A stretch of DNA of 64,000 nucleotides from Pseudonocardia benzenivorans CB1190 (GTDB lineage: Bacteria > Actinomycetota > Actinomycetes > Mycobacteriales > Pseudonocardiaceae). Location: assembly GCF_000196675.2 (NCBI RefSeq), contig NC_015312.1, positions 3,348,001 to 3,412,000 of the forward strand. Direction: 5' to 3'. Numbering within the stretch: the first letter of the stretch is position 1; every line of letters starts with the position of its first letter. The notes under the pieces are model-generated. The model saw only the letters and a list, made by a program, of their open reading frames with translations, did not search any database and was not told the DNA's origin. Shown here piece by piece: positions 15,392 to 24,655 of the stretch. Both the position numbers and the translations under genes were made by a program.

Positions 15392-17788
15392 TTGCTCGCC
15401 GCGAAGGTAGTCGCCCTGGTGTCCCACAGCGTGTCGCCCCACAGCACCGCACCCGGTCCGGACCGGCCGGCGATCCCCGACACCGATCCCGACGCCGCCC
15501 TCGCGCACGAGCGAGCCTACGTCGAGATGCTCTACCAGCGGCTCGACGCCCGCCGCGCCGACACCGCCCGACGCCTGCAGGACGTGCTGCACGGGGAGAC
15601 CGTCGGCACCCCGCAGGCGCTGACCGAGCGCGACGCCGCGGCGGCGATGTACACCGACCGGCTCGCCGCGCTGCGGGCCGCCGAGCACGGCCTCGCGTTC
15701 GGCCGGCTCGACGCGGAGTCCGGTGAGGTCCGCTACATCGGCAGGCTCGGGCTGCTCGACGAGGACAACGAGTACGAGCCGCTGCTGATGGACTGGCGGG
15801 CCCCGGCCGCCCAGCCGTTCTACACCGCCACGGCCGCGTCGCCCGAAGGTATGCGCAGGCGGCGGCACCTGCGCACGCGCAAGCGGACCGTCGTCGCCAT
15901 CGACGACGAGGTCCTCGACCTCAACGACGCCGCGGTGGGCGCCGGCCAGTCCGGGCTGACGAGCGAGGCCGCGTTGATGGCGGCGGTGTCGCAGGCGCGC
16001 ACCGGGCGGATGGGCGACATCGTCGCGACGATCCAGGCCGAGCAGGACCGCATCATCCGGTCCAAGCCGTCGGGTGTGCTGGTGGTGCAGGGCGGGCCCG
16101 GCACGGGCAAGACGGCCGTCGCGCTGCACCGGGCGGCCTACCTGCTCTACACCCATCGCGACCGGCTGGCCCGCCGTGGCGTGCTCGTCGTCGGGCCCAA
16201 CCCGACGTTCCTGCGCTACATCGGGCAGGTGCTGCCGTCGCTGGGCGAGACGAGCGTGGTGCTCGCGACGGTCGCCCGGCTCTACCCGGGGCTGCACGCG
16301 CGCCGGGTGGAGGCGCCGGAGGTCGCGGAGCTGAAGGGCAGCGTCGAGATGGCGGCCGTGGTCGCCGCCGCGGTGCGCGACCGGCAGCAGGTCCCGCGCA
16401 GGCCGATCGACCTGGTCGTCGAGCAGCAGCCGGTGCGGCTCGACCGTGACATCGCCAACCAGGCCCGCACCCGCGCCCGCCGGTCCCGCAAGCCGCACAA
16501 CGAGGCCAAGCGGATCTTCCGGACGGAGGCGATCCGGCTGCTGGCCCAGCAGGTCATGCAGACCCTCGGCGGCCGCGGCCTGCTCGGGAAGGCCGACCTC
16601 GAGGACATCCGCGAGGAGCTCGGGGAGAGCCCGGAGCTGCTGCGCGAGCTCGACGCCCTGTGGCCGACGCTGTCGGCCGAGCAGCTACTGACCGACCTGT
16701 TCGCCGACCGGCGCCGGCTCAACTCCGTCGCGCGGCGGTTGGCCCCGGCCGACCGCGACCTGCTCCACCGCCCCGCCCCGCCCGACGACCTGCCGGCCGA
16801 CGAGTGCTGGACGCCCGCCGACGTGCCGCTGCTCGACGAGGCCGCGGAGCTGCTCGGTGACGACGGGTCGGCGGCGGCGGCCGCCGCTGCCGCGGCGTTG
16901 CGCGAGGAGGTCGAGTACGCGCAGGGGGTGCTGGACGTCCTCGACCTGGAGGAGGACCTCGACCCGGAGCTGCTGCGCGCCACCGACATCGTCGACGCCG
17001 ACCGGCTCGCCGAGCGCCAGCAGGTCCGGCGTTACGACACGACGGCCGACCGGGCCGAGGCCGACCGCGAGTGGACCTACGGTCACGTGATCATCGACGA
17101 GGCGCAGGAGCTGTCGGCGATGGCGTGGCGGTTGATCATGCGCCGCGTCCCGAGCCGGTCGATGACGATCGTCGGTGACATCGCCCAGACCGGCGACCGG
17201 TCCGGTGCGCGGTCGTGGAGCGAGGTGCTGCGCCCGTTCGTCGCCGACCGGTGGCGGCTCGAGCAGCTGACCGTCAACTACCGCACGCCCGCCGAGATCG
17301 CCGACATCGCCGACGACGTGCTGGCCGAGATCGAGCCGTCGCTGGCCCCGCCGCGGTCGGTGCGCAGCACGGGCGTCCCGCCGCGGGCCGTCCCCGTGGC
17401 CGCGGGGTCGCTCGACGGCGCCGACGGTGTGCTGGCCGAGCTCGTCGCGCAGGAGCGGGCGGCCGTGGGGGAGGGCCGGGTCGCGGTGCTGGCCCCGGCG
17501 GCGCGGGTCGACGCGCTACGCGCCGCGCTCGCGCCCGGCACGGCCGATGCCGCCGCGGACGACCCGGAGGCCGCGGACCTCGACGCGCCCGTCGTCGTCC
17601 TGACGATCACCGCGGCGAAGGGCCTGGAGTTCGACGCGGTGCTGCTCGTCGAGCCCGCCGAGGTGCTGGCCGAGTCACCGCGCGGCGCCAACGACGTCTA
17701 CGTGGCGCTGACGCGCGCGACGCAGCGGCTGACCGTCGTGCACACCGGCGAGCTGCCGCGGATGCTCAAGCGCCTGCGCCCCCGCTGA
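15392..17788 (+). CDS. helR: HelD/HelR-type RNA polymerase recycling ATPase
   Basis: 798 residues from TTG 15392, supported by AGGGAG (15381-15386) five bases upstream. UvrD-like superfamily 1 ATPase: N-terminal coiled-coil arm (LAHERAYVEMLYQRLDARRAD), YIGRLGLLDEDNEYEPLLMDWRAP typical of HelD, Walker A GGPGTGKTAVALHRAAY, Walker B HVIIDEAQELS, GDIAQTGDRSG, and C-terminal VALTRATQRLTVVH. HelD proteins insert into RNA polymerase and release stalled complexes; the HelR subgroup can also remove rifamycins. Assignment to HelR rather than HelD is inferred from similarity as remembered. The last 23 bases overlap the convergent peptidase gene. Confidence 0.8.
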   Translation: MLAAKVVALVSHSVSPHSTAPGPDRPAIPDTDPDAALAHERAYVEMLYQRLDARRADTARRLQDVLHGETVGTPQALTERDAAAAMYTDRLAALRAAEHGLAFGRLDAESGEVRYIGRLGLLDEDNEYEPLLMDWRAPAAQPFYTATAASPEGMRRRRHLRTRKRTVVAIDDEVLDLNDAAVGAGQSGLTSEAALMAAVSQARTGRMGDIVATIQAEQDRIIRSKPSGVLVVQGGPGTGKTAVALHRAAYLLYTHRDRLARRGVLVVGPNPTFLRYIGQVLPSLGETSVVLATVARLYPGLHARRVEAPEVAELKGSVEMAAVVAAAVRDRQQVPRRPIDLVVEQQPVRLDRDIANQARTRARRSRKPHNEAKRIFRTEAIRLLAQQVMQTLGGRGLLGKADLEDIREELGESPELLRELDALWPTLSAEQLLTDLFADRRRLNSVARRLAPADRDLLHRPAPPDDLPADECWTPADVPLLDEAAELLGDDGSAAAAAAAAALREEVEYAQGVLDVLDLEEDLDPELLRATDIVDADRLAERQQVRRYDTTADRAEADREWTYGHVIIDEAQELSAMAWRLIMRRVPSRSMTIVGDIAQTGDRSGARSWSEVLRPFVADRWRLEQLTVNYRTPAEIADIADDVLAEIEPSLAPPRSVRSTGVPPRAVPVAAGSLDGADGVLAELVAQERAAVGEGRVAVLAPAARVDALRAALAPGTADAAADDPEAADLDAPVVVLTITAAKGLEFDAVLLVEPAEVLAESPRGANDVYVALTRATQRLTVVHTGELPRMLKRLRPR

Positions 17789-18524
17789 CGGCGTGCCCGG
17801 GGGCCTCCCACCGGTCCCGCGTCCGGGCGGCCGCCTCGACGAGGCCCCGCACCAGCCGCAGGTCGGCGCCGTCCTGCTCGGGATGCCACTGCACACCCAC
17901 GACGAACGGGTGCCCGCCGAGCTCGACGGCCTCGACGACCCCGTCCGCGGCGCGCGCGGTGACCCGCAGGCCCTCGCCGAGCAGGTCGACGGCCTGGTGG
18001 TGCAGGCAGCGCACCGTCACGCGGTCGCCGAGGAGCCGGCCGACGGTCGAGCCCGCGTCGAGCGCCACGTCGACGGTCGCGAACTCCGGGGGCCTGGCGC
18101 CGTGGGCGGTGGCCCCGAGATCGGGCAGGTGCTGGTGCAGGGTCCCGCCGAGCGCGACGTTGAGCACCTGCGCGCCCCGGCACACCCCGAGCACCGGGAT
18201 GCCGCGGTCGACGGCCGCGCGGACCGCGGCGAGCTCCGTCGCGTCGCGCCCGGGCCGGGCCGGCTGGGTCTTCTCGTGCGGGAGCGCGCCGTAGCGCGCG
18301 GGATCGAGGTCGGAGCCGCCGGTGATCACGAGCGCGTCGAGCCGCTCGACGGCGCCGACGGCTGCCGGGTCCGGCGGCAGCAGCACCGGCGCGCCACCGG
18401 CGGCGACCTCCATCTCGACGTAGGTGTCGGGCAGCAGCGTGGCCGAGTGGTCCCAGAACCAGTACCGCGCGCGTTCCCGGTAGGCCGTCAGGCCCACGAC
18501 GGGTGGCCGCTCGTTCGCCTCCAC
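17766..18524 (-). CDS. class C26 glutamine amidotransferase-like (gamma-glutamyl-GABA hydrolase family)
   Basis: 252 residues from GTG 18524. Class I amidotransferase fold with nucleophile Cys in PVLGVCRGAQVLN, catalytic His and Glu in FVVGVQWHPEQDG, and the PuuD-type GGSDLDPARYG. The family removes gamma-glutamyl groups, for example in putrescine breakdown. It lies ten bases downstream of recQ on the same strand, so it may be co-transcribed, although no functional link is obvious. Its 3' end overlaps that of helR. Confidence 0.87.
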   Translation of the reverse strand: MEANERPPVVGLTAYRERARYWFWDHSATLLPDTYVEMEVAAGGAPVLLPPDPAAVGAVERLDALVITGGSDLDPARYGALPHEKTQPARPGRDATELAAVRAAVDRGIPVLGVCRGAQVLNVALGGTLHQHLPDLGATAHGARPPEFATVDVALDAGSTVGRLLGDRVTVRCLHHQAVDLLGEGLRVTARAADGVVEAVELGGHPFVVGVQWHPEQDGADLRLVRGLVEAAARTRDRWEAPGHAVSGGAGA

Positions 18525-18534
18525 GCGGACGACG

Positions 18535-20355
18535 CTACGCCGGACCCGCGGCGGCGAGCGTCTCGAGGATCTGCTCGCCGTAGCGGGCGAGCTTGGCCTC
18601 GCCGACGCCGTTGACCCGGCCGAGCTCGGCGAGCGTCGCGGGGGCGCCGGTGGCGATCTCGCGGAGCGTCGCGTCGTGGAAGATCACGTAGGCGGGGACG
18701 CCCTGCTCCTTCGCGGCCGCGCCGCGCCAGGCGCGCAGCCGCTCGAACAGCCCGGCCGCCTCGGCCGGCAGGGCGACCGCGGCGCTCGCGGACCTGCTGC
18801 GCGAGGCCCGCGCCGCGCGTTCGGGATCGCGGCGCAGTGCGACCGTGCGCTCGCCGCGCAGCACCTCGCCGCTGGTCTCGGTGAGCGCGAGCGTCTGGTA
18901 CGCGCCGCCGACCGCGAGCAGCTCGCGGGCCAGCAGCTGCCGGATCACCGCGCGCCACTCGCTGTCGCGCAGGTCGGACCCGACCCCGAAGACCGACAGC
19001 TCGTCGTGGCGGTGCTGGCTGATCTTCGGGCTCTGCTTGCCGAGCAGGATGTCGACGACGTGCCCGGCGCCGAAGCTCTGGTTGCGCTCCTTCTTCAGCC
19101 GCCACACCGTCGAGAGCACCTTCTGCGCGGCGACGGTGCCGTCCCACGTCTGCGGTGGGGTCAGGCAGGTGTCGCAGTTGCCGCAGGGCTCGCCGGCCTG
19201 GCCGAAGTAGGCGAGCAGGTTCACCCGCCGGCACTCGACCGTCTCGCACAGGGCGAGCATCGCGTCGAGGTGCTGGGTGAGCCGGCGGCGGTGCGCCAGG
19301 TCGCCCTCGGACTCGTCGATCATCTTGCGCTGCTGCACGACGTCGCCCAGCCCGTAGGCCAGCCACGCCGTCGACGGCAGCCCGTCGCGGCCCGCGCGGC
19401 CGGTCTCCTGGTAGTAGCCCTCGACGGACTTGGGGAGGTCGAGGTGGGCGACGAACCGCACGTCGGGCTTGTCGATGCCCATGCCGAACGCGATCGTCGC
19501 GACCATGACGACGCCGTCCTCGCGCAGGAACCGCGCCTGGTTGGCCGCGCGGACCGGCGCCTCCAGCCCCGCGTGGTAGGGCAGCGCCGTGATCCCCTGC
19601 GCGGTGAGGAACTCCGCGACCTGCTCGACCTTGCGCCGCGACAGGCAGTAGACGATGCCGGCGTCGCCCGCGTGCTCGGCGCGCAGCAGCTCCAGCAGCT
19701 GGCGGCGTTCCTCGGCCTTGGGCACGATCCGGTACTGGATGTTGGGCCGGTCGAAGCTCGCGACGAAGTGCCTGGCGTCGGTGAGGTCGAGCCGTTCGGC
19801 GATCTCGGTGTGCGTCGCGCGGGTCGCGGTGGCGGTGAGGGCGATGCGCGGCACGTCGGGCCAGCGCCGGTGCAGCTCGGACAGCGCGAGGTAGTCGGGC
19901 CGGAAGTCGTGGCCCCACTGGGAGACGCAGTGCGCCTCGTCGATCGCGAACAGCGCGATGCGCCCTCGGTCGAGCAGGTCGGCCGTCGAGGCCACCCGCA
20001 GCCGCTCCGGCGCCAGGTAGAGCAGGTCGAGCTCGCCGTCGAGGAACGCCCGCTCGGTGTCGCGGCGCTCCTGCGGGCCCTGCGTGGAGTTCAGGAACCC
20101 GGCCCGCACGCCGAGCGCCCGCAGCGCGTCGACCTGGTCCTGCATGAGAGCGATCAACGGCGAGATCACCACACCCGTGCCGTCGCGTACCAGCGCGGGG
20201 ATCTGATAGCACAGCGACTTGCCGCCGCCGGTGGGCATGAGCACGAGCGCGTCGCCGCCGCCGCTGACGTGCTCGACGATCTCGCGCTGGTCCCCGCGGA
20301 AGTCCTCGTAACCGAAGACCTGATGGAGCACCTGCGCGGGATCCCGGGGAGCCAT
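18535..20355 (-). CDS. recQ: ATP-dependent DNA helicase RecQ
   Basis: 606 residues from ATG 20355. Helicase motifs: 0/I ([29 protein letters not shown]), [60 protein letters not shown]. The zinc-binding part follows ([23 protein letters not shown]), then the RQC winged helix and a C-terminal HRDC domain ([20 protein letters not shown]). It unwinds DNA 3' to 5' in recombination repair. Length and order match bacterial RecQ. Confidence 0.95.
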   Translation of the reverse strand: MAPRDPAQVLHQVFGYEDFRGDQREIVEHVSGGGDALVLMPTGGGKSLCYQIPALVRDGTGVVISPLIALMQDQVDALRALGVRAGFLNSTQGPQERRDTERAFLDGELDLLYLAPERLRVASTADLLDRGRIALFAIDEAHCVSQWGHDFRPDYLALSELHRRWPDVPRIALTATATRATHTEIAERLDLTDARHFVASFDRPNIQYRIVPKAEERRQLLELLRAEHAGDAGIVYCLSRRKVEQVAEFLTAQGITALPYHAGLEAPVRAANQARFLREDGVVMVATIAFGMGIDKPDVRFVAHLDLPKSVEGYYQETGRAGRDGLPSTAWLAYGLGDVVQQRKMIDESEGDLAHRRRLTQHLDAMLALCETVECRRVNLLAYFGQAGEPCGNCDTCLTPPQTWDGTVAAQKVLSTVWRLKKERNQSFGAGHVVDILLGKQSPKISQHRHDELSVFGVGSDLRDSEWRAVIRQLLARELLAVGGAYQTLALTETSGEVLRGERTVALRRDPERAARASRSRSASAAVALPAEAAGLFERLRAWRGAAAKEQGVPAYVIFHDATLREIATGAPATLAELGRVNGVGEAKLARYGEQILETLAAAGPA

Positions 20356-20537
20356 GTGCGCGATCCTAGGAGCAGGCGGGAACCGCGCCGTGCCGGCTCG
20401 GCACGGCCCGTCGCGGCTGCGACCGGCACCCGGTGGTGTCGTTCCGCTCACCGAACCCTGCGCCCGGAGCCGGTGCGCGGTGTATCAACGACAACGCACC
20501 CCCGCGACGGTGGTGGACGGACGGAGAGGACGGGTAC

Positions 20538-21542
20538 GTGGCCCTGAGGATCGGCTACAAGGCGTCGGCGGAGCAGTTCGGACCGCGGGATCTCGTCGAG
20601 TACGCGGTGCGCGCCGAGGAGGTCGGCCTGGACAGCGTCTGGACCTCCGACCACTTCCTGCCGTGGCGCGACACGGGCGGGCACGCGCCGTTCGCGCTCA
20701 CCTGGATGGCGGCGGTGGGGGAGCGGACGAGCCGGGTGCAGATCGGCACCAGCGTGCTGACCCCCACGTTCCGCTACAACCCGGCCGTCATCGCGCAGGC
20801 GTTCGCGTCCATGGCGTTGATGTTCGACGGGCGGGTCGCGCTCGGCGTCGGCACCGGCGAGGCGCTCAACGAGATCGCCGTGTCCGGCCGGGAGTGGCCG
20901 GAGTTCAAGGAACGGTTCGCCCGGCTGCGGGAGGCGGTCCGGCTCATCCGTGCGCTGTGGACCGAGGACTCGGTGTCGGTCGACGGCGACTACTACACCC
21001 TCGTCGACGCGAAGATCTACGACCGGCCCAAGGAGCCGGTGCCGGTCTACATCGCGGCGGGCGGGCCGGTCGTCGCGAAGTACGCGGGTCGCTCCGGCGA
21101 CGGCTTCATCTGCACCTCGGGCAAGGGGATGGACCTCTACACCGAGAAGCTGATCCCGGCGGTGCAGGAGGGCGCGGCGGCCGCGGAGCGCGACGCCGCC
21201 GGTATCGACCGCATGATCGAGATCAAGCTGTCCTACGACCGCGACGCCGACCAGGCGCTCGAGAACTGCCGGTTCTGGGCGCCGCTGTCGCTGACGGCCG
21301 AGCAGAAGCACTCGGTCGACTCGGCTGCGGAGATGGAGCGGCTGGCCGACGAGCTGCCGATCGAGCAGGTCGCGAAGCGCTGGATCGTCGCCTCGACCCC
21401 CGACGAGGCGCTCGCGCAGATCACACCCTACGTCGACGCCGGGCTGACGCATCTGGTGTTCCACGGCCCGGGACACGACCAGGAGCGGTTCCTGTCACAG
21501 TTCGCCGAGGACGTGCTGCCGCGGCTGCGTGAGCTGGGCTGA
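20538..21542 (+). CDS. fgd: F420-dependent glucose-6-phosphate dehydrogenase
   Basis: 334 residues from GTG 20538, chosen for GGAGAGGA seven bases upstream. The sequence is highly similar to mycobacterial Fgd1: GYKASAEQF start, [81 protein letters not shown], and [15 protein letters not shown]. It oxidises glucose-6-phosphate and reduces F420, supplying the cofactor for F420-dependent enzymes such as the fusion at 0.8-2.4 kb. The gene stands alone. Confidence 0.93.
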   Translation: MALRIGYKASAEQFGPRDLVEYAVRAEEVGLDSVWTSDHFLPWRDTGGHAPFALTWMAAVGERTSRVQIGTSVLTPTFRYNPAVIAQAFASMALMFDGRVALGVGTGEALNEIAVSGREWPEFKERFARLREAVRLIRALWTEDSVSVDGDYYTLVDAKIYDRPKEPVPVYIAAGGPVVAKYAGRSGDGFICTSGKGMDLYTEKLIPAVQEGAAAAERDAAGIDRMIEIKLSYDRDADQALENCRFWAPLSLTAEQKHSVDSAAEMERLADELPIEQVAKRWIVASTPDEALAQITPYVDAGLTHLVFHGPGHDQERFLSQFAEDVLPRLRELG

Positions 21543-21654
21543 CGCGCGCGGCGCGCGTCCGACGCGGGACGACACCCCGGGCGCGGGTTCCCCCGCCCGG
21601 GGGCCGCACGTTTGACGGTGTCACATCCCGGCCACCCCTGACGAAGTACATCGC

Positions 21655-22233
21655 GTGAACCGGGCTGCGGCTGCATCGGTCGAACGCGGATCCGTGCCGG
21701 AGGGGCCTGCGGCCCTGGAGGGGATGCGAGGGCCGGTGGGGGACACGACGGGTGGGCGTCGCGGCAGCGGCGGCGTCGACGTCGCGCACGGAGCGGACGT
21801 GCCACCCGCGGCCGAGCTCGTCCTCACCATCCCGGCCGATGCGGCGCGGCTGTCGGGGCTGCGCCGTGCCGTGGTCGACTGGGCCGGTGGGCTCGGCGCC
21901 GACGAGGCCACCGTCGGCGACCTCCAGCTCGCCGTCGGCGAGGCCGCCGCCAACGGGGTCGAGCACGCCTACCGGGAGACGGAGCCGGCCGGGCGGGGCG
22001 GGACGGTCGTCGAGGTGGCGCTGTGCCTGCTGGCCGGCGGCCGCGCCTACGACGGCCGGGTCATCGCGGTACGGGTCCGTGACCGGGGCCGCTGGCGCCG
22101 GCCGCCGGCCGACCCCGGCCGCCGTGGCCGCGGGCTGGCGATGATCCGCGCGGTGGCGGCCGGCGTCGTCGTGCGTCCCGGCAGGTCGGGCACAGAGGTC
22201 GCGTTCGAGGTGCCGTTCGTCGGCGTCGGGTGA
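21655..22233 (+). CDS. RsbW-like HATPase domain protein (anti-sigma regulatory factor)
   Basis: 192 residues from GTG 21655; the first 55 are low-complexity and ATG 21724 is an alternative start. The GHKL ATPase core shows the N-box in LQLAVGEAAANGVEHAY and a G-box RGRGLAMIRAVA; the central D-x-G-x-G is replaced by DRGRWRRP, so ATP binding may be altered. Such proteins bind sigma factors or STAS antagonists in partner switching. It is monocistronic; the SigB/F-type factor at 14.4 kb is a possible target by inference. Confidence 0.75.
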   Translation: MNRAAAASVERGSVPEGPAALEGMRGPVGDTTGGRRGSGGVDVAHGADVPPAAELVLTIPADAARLSGLRRAVVDWAGGLGADEATVGDLQLAVGEAAANGVEHAYRETEPAGRGGTVVEVALCLLAGGRAYDGRVIAVRVRDRGRWRRPPADPGRRGRGLAMIRAVAAGVVVRPGRSGTEVAFEVPFVGVG

Positions 22234-22307
22234 ACCGGACACAGTGCCCGTTGGGCGATCCGGGTGACGGCGTCGCGCGTCCGGTGTTCGTGTCCGCCGA
22301 CGTGGGG

Positions 22308-22313
22308 TAGACC
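22308..22313 (+). promoter_or_regulatory. -10-like TAGACC before the small membrane protein gene
   Basis: TAGACC ends eight bases before ATG 22322, compatible with leaderless transcription. No convincing -35. Confidence 0.25.
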
Positions 22314-22321
22314 CGGGGGCG

Positions 22322-22573
22322 ATGCACGCGACCCCTCCTGACCCCGACGCCCCGACGCCCGACGACGAGCGGGCCGCCCGGCTGCGCAGGGTCGCGCGGC
22401 TGCGCACGATGCGCACGTGCACGCCGCTGGTGCTGCTCGTGGTGCTCGTCGTCGGCGCGGGTCTGGTGTTCTTCCTGAACTACCCGTTCTTCGGGGTGGT
22501 GCTCGTCGTCCTCGCGGTGTTCGCGGCCGTCGATCTCACGTGGTCGTTGCGCCGCAACGCCGGTCCCCGCTGA
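22322..22573 (+). CDS. small membrane protein, two predicted helices
   Basis: 83 residues. The charged N-terminus (residues 1-35) is followed by two hydrophobic helices, about 36-53 (PLVLLVVLVVGAGLVFF) and 55-73 (FFGVVLVVLAVFAAVDLTW), and a short basic tail. It is not a family I can name. Codon usage is typical of the genome and a terminator-like hairpin follows, supporting a real gene. Confidence 0.6.
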   Translation: MHATPPDPDAPTPDDERAARLRRVARLRTMRTCTPLVLLVVLVVGAGLVFFLNYPFFGVVLVVLAVFAAVDLTWSLRRNAGPR

Positions 22574-22593
22574 CGTCGGCCCGGACACGCAAC

Positions 22594-22621
22594 ACGCCCC
22601 CGCGGCGGACCGTGGGGGCGT
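22594..22621. terminator. hairpin between convergent genes
   Basis: Perfect 8-bp arms ACGCCCCC (22594-22601) and GGGGGCGT (22614-22621) with a 12-base loop, located between the small membrane protein gene and the convergent SARP gene. Confidence 0.55.
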
Positions 22622-22652
22622 GCTCGGGAGTGTGGCGGTGGCGGGCCGCGGG

Positions 22653-23510
22653 TCAGCGGCCGGAGCCGGGCACCGACCCGCCCGCGACGAGGCGCCGACC
22701 GGCCGGCGGCCGGCCCGCGCGCAGGCCGGGCAGGACGACGGCGGAGCGCGGGACGGGACGACGGAACGCGCGCAGCACCGGCCACGCCGGCGACGGCGGG
22801 AACAGCACGTCGAGACCGGACCCGACGGGCCCGCCGACGCTGGAGCGCAGCAGCTCCTGGTAGTCGTCGTACTCGGCGACGGCCGCGGCCAGGTCGCCCT
22901 GGGCGAGGTGCGCCTCGATGAGGGCGCGGCGGGCGTTCTCCCGGCTGGGCGCGGCGGTGACGGCGACCCGGGCGATCTCGACGGCCTCCTCGTGGCGGCC
23001 GGCAGCGCTGAACCGGATGCTGAGGTCCTCGAGTGCGTTGAGCCGCAGCTGGCGGAAGCGCTCGCGCTCGACGGCGATCCACGGCGCCGTCCAGGACGGC
23101 AGGATGTCGGCGCGCAGCGCGTCGGTCTCGGTGACCTCGGTCGGCGGCAGCTCGGGCAGCGTCCGCACGAGCGCCATGGCCTCGTCGAGGTCGACCGCGA
23201 CCCCCGCACCGAGCGCGACGGTCGGCTCGCCGGCGGACCCGCCGGTGACGAGGAGCCCGGGTACCGCGACGTCGTCGAGCGCCTCGGCGAGCAGCCGGGC
23301 GGCGGAGTCCGGGCGCACCCCGGGCCAGAGGTCGGCCGCCAGGGTGCGCAGCGGCTGGGGACGGCGGTGCACCGCCAGATACGCGACCACCCGACGGGCA
23401 TCGACGCTCAACGCCTCGGCCACCCCGTCCCGGGTCAGGGTGAACGCACCCAGCACCGTGACACGAAGTCCGGGTGCGTGCATGCGGGATCGGCGCTGAT
23501 CGTCAGACAT
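22653..23510 (-). CDS. SARP/BTAD-family transcriptional regulator
   Basis: 285 residues from ATG 23510. An OmpR-like winged-helix domain (residues 10-95, with LSVDARRVVAYLAVHR and LRTLAADLWPGVRPDSAARLLAEAL) is followed by a bacterial transcriptional activation domain of TPR helices (ERERFRQLRLNALEDLSIRF, AVTAAPSRENARRALIEAHLAQG). The C-terminus is basic and disordered. SARPs activate secondary-metabolite or stress genes by binding direct repeats near promoters. No biosynthetic cluster is adjacent, so the target is unknown; the neighbouring MEDS pair may be functionally related. Confidence 0.85.
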   Translation of the reverse strand: MSDDQRRSRMHAPGLRVTVLGAFTLTRDGVAEALSVDARRVVAYLAVHRRPQPLRTLAADLWPGVRPDSAARLLAEALDDVAVPGLLVTGGSAGEPTVALGAGVAVDLDEAMALVRTLPELPPTEVTETDALRADILPSWTAPWIAVERERFRQLRLNALEDLSIRFSAAGRHEEAVEIARVAVTAAPSRENARRALIEAHLAQGDLAAAVAEYDDYQELLRSSVGGPVGSGLDVLFPPSPAWPVLRAFRRPVPRSAVVLPGLRAGRPPAGRRLVAGGSVPGSGR

Positions 23511-23704
23511 GGTCTGTCCCCGTGAGAATGTCTCGAGTGTTGTCAAACCCCTGGCAGGTCCTGAGAGCACGTCTCGGGCACCCGGCGGGCGCGACCGAGT
23601 CTTCTCCGGCGTCGCGGACTTGCCAAGGGGCTTCGGCTTGTCGTTTCGTCACAGTTTCACGCCCAGGTGAGGGGGCGTGTCGCGCGACGCATAACGATGT
23701 TAGC

Positions 23705-24655
23705 TCACGGCGCCGCGTGCATCCGGACGTGGGTGCCCGAACGATCCGCCCAGACGTGCAGAACGTCGCAGAGCTGGCGCGCGATCCACACACCGCGGCC
23801 CCGCGGATCGGCCGGGTGCGGGGCGCGCAGGCCCGGGAGCGGCTCGCTCAGCGTGTCGCCGGTGTCGTGCACCTCGGCCACCAGCCCGTCGCCCGCGATC
23901 CACAGCGCGATCCGGGCCTCGCCGGATCCGTGCTCGACGGCGTTCGTCGCGATCTCGTTGACCGCGAGCACCACGTCCTCGCAGCGCGCGGTGTCGAAGG
24001 CCGTCGCCGTCGCCAGGTCGGTCACCGCGGCGCGGACCTCGTGCAGCTGCCAGGCGGTGAAGACGATGTCGAGGTCCGGTGCGCCGAGCAGGATCGGCGG
24101 GGCGGCGGGCATCCCGGCCAGCACGTCGCGCGGGGCGCGGTGCCCGTCGTTGAGCCGCAGCCGGCCCTGCTCGAAGACCAGCGGATGGTTCGCGAGGGCG
24201 CCGTAGAGGATCTCCGAGTGCAGCGGCAGCTCGGGATAGAAGCAGTAGAGGCTGACCGGCAGGTCGGTGAGCGCGACGTTCACCGCGGCGTCGAACTCGG
24301 TCCAGTACCGGCCGTCGATCCCGTCGAGGTCGCTGTCGTGCTCGGACACCGCGGTCACGGCCCCGGCCTCCGACGTCAGCGCCCGCAGCGTCCGGGCCAG
24401 CCGCGCGGCGGTGGTCTGCCCGGAGCCCCGGCTGCGGACGGCCGGACCCAGCGTGACCACGCGCGCCGAGCCCGCAGCCGCCCGCAGGGCCGCCTCGGTG
24501 CCCGGGCCCACGGCCAGCGCGATCGTCTCGCCGCGTCGGGCGGCATCGGACACGACGGGTGCGGTCTGGTCGACGAGGTCGTCCGCGCCGCTGTGCACAC
24601 CGCACGCGTGCCGTAGCCGGACCGGCGACGCGGTCCGGGTGGTCTCGACCCTCAC
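23705..24655 (-). CDS. MEDS sensory domain plus anti-sigma HATPase
   Basis: 316 residues from GTG 24655, which overlaps the stop of the preceding gene (GTGA). Residues 1-190 match the MEDS (DcmR-type sensory) fold found in anti-sigma regulators (RLRHACGVHSGADDLVD, SLYCFYPELPLHSEILYGALANHP). The C-terminal GHKL domain carries the N-box EDVVLAVNEIATNAVEHGSG and the G1-box VAEVHDTGDTL, and ends with GRGVWIARQLCDVLHV. It probably phosphorylates or sequesters a partner in a switch. The upstream coupled gene supplies a STAS partner candidate. Confidence 0.82.
   Translation of the reverse strand: MRVETTRTASPVRLRHACGVHSGADDLVDQTAPVVSDAARRGETIALAVGPGTEAALRAAAGSARVVTLGPAVRSRGSGQTTAARLARTLRALTSEAGAVTAVSEHDSDLDGIDGRYWTEFDAAVNVALTDLPVSLYCFYPELPLHSEILYGALANHPLVFEQGRLRLNDGHRAPRDVLAGMPAAPPILLGAPDLDIVFTAWQLHEVRAAVTDLATATAFDTARCEDVVLAVNEIATNAVEHGSGEARIALWIAGDGLVAEVHDTGDTLSEPLPGLRAPHPADPRGRGVWIARQLCDVLHVWADRSGTHVRMHAAP

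Noticed and set aside
23541..23546. TTGACA upstream of the SARP gene as a promoter
   Set aside because: Reading on the minus strand, the -10 position 17 bases on is GC-only; no acceptable -10 hexamer was found.
23658..23679. CACGCCC/GGGCGTG hairpin after the MEDS-HATPase gene as a terminator
   Set aside because: Seven-bp arms without T-tract, about 25 bases after the gene end; too weak to list with the others.
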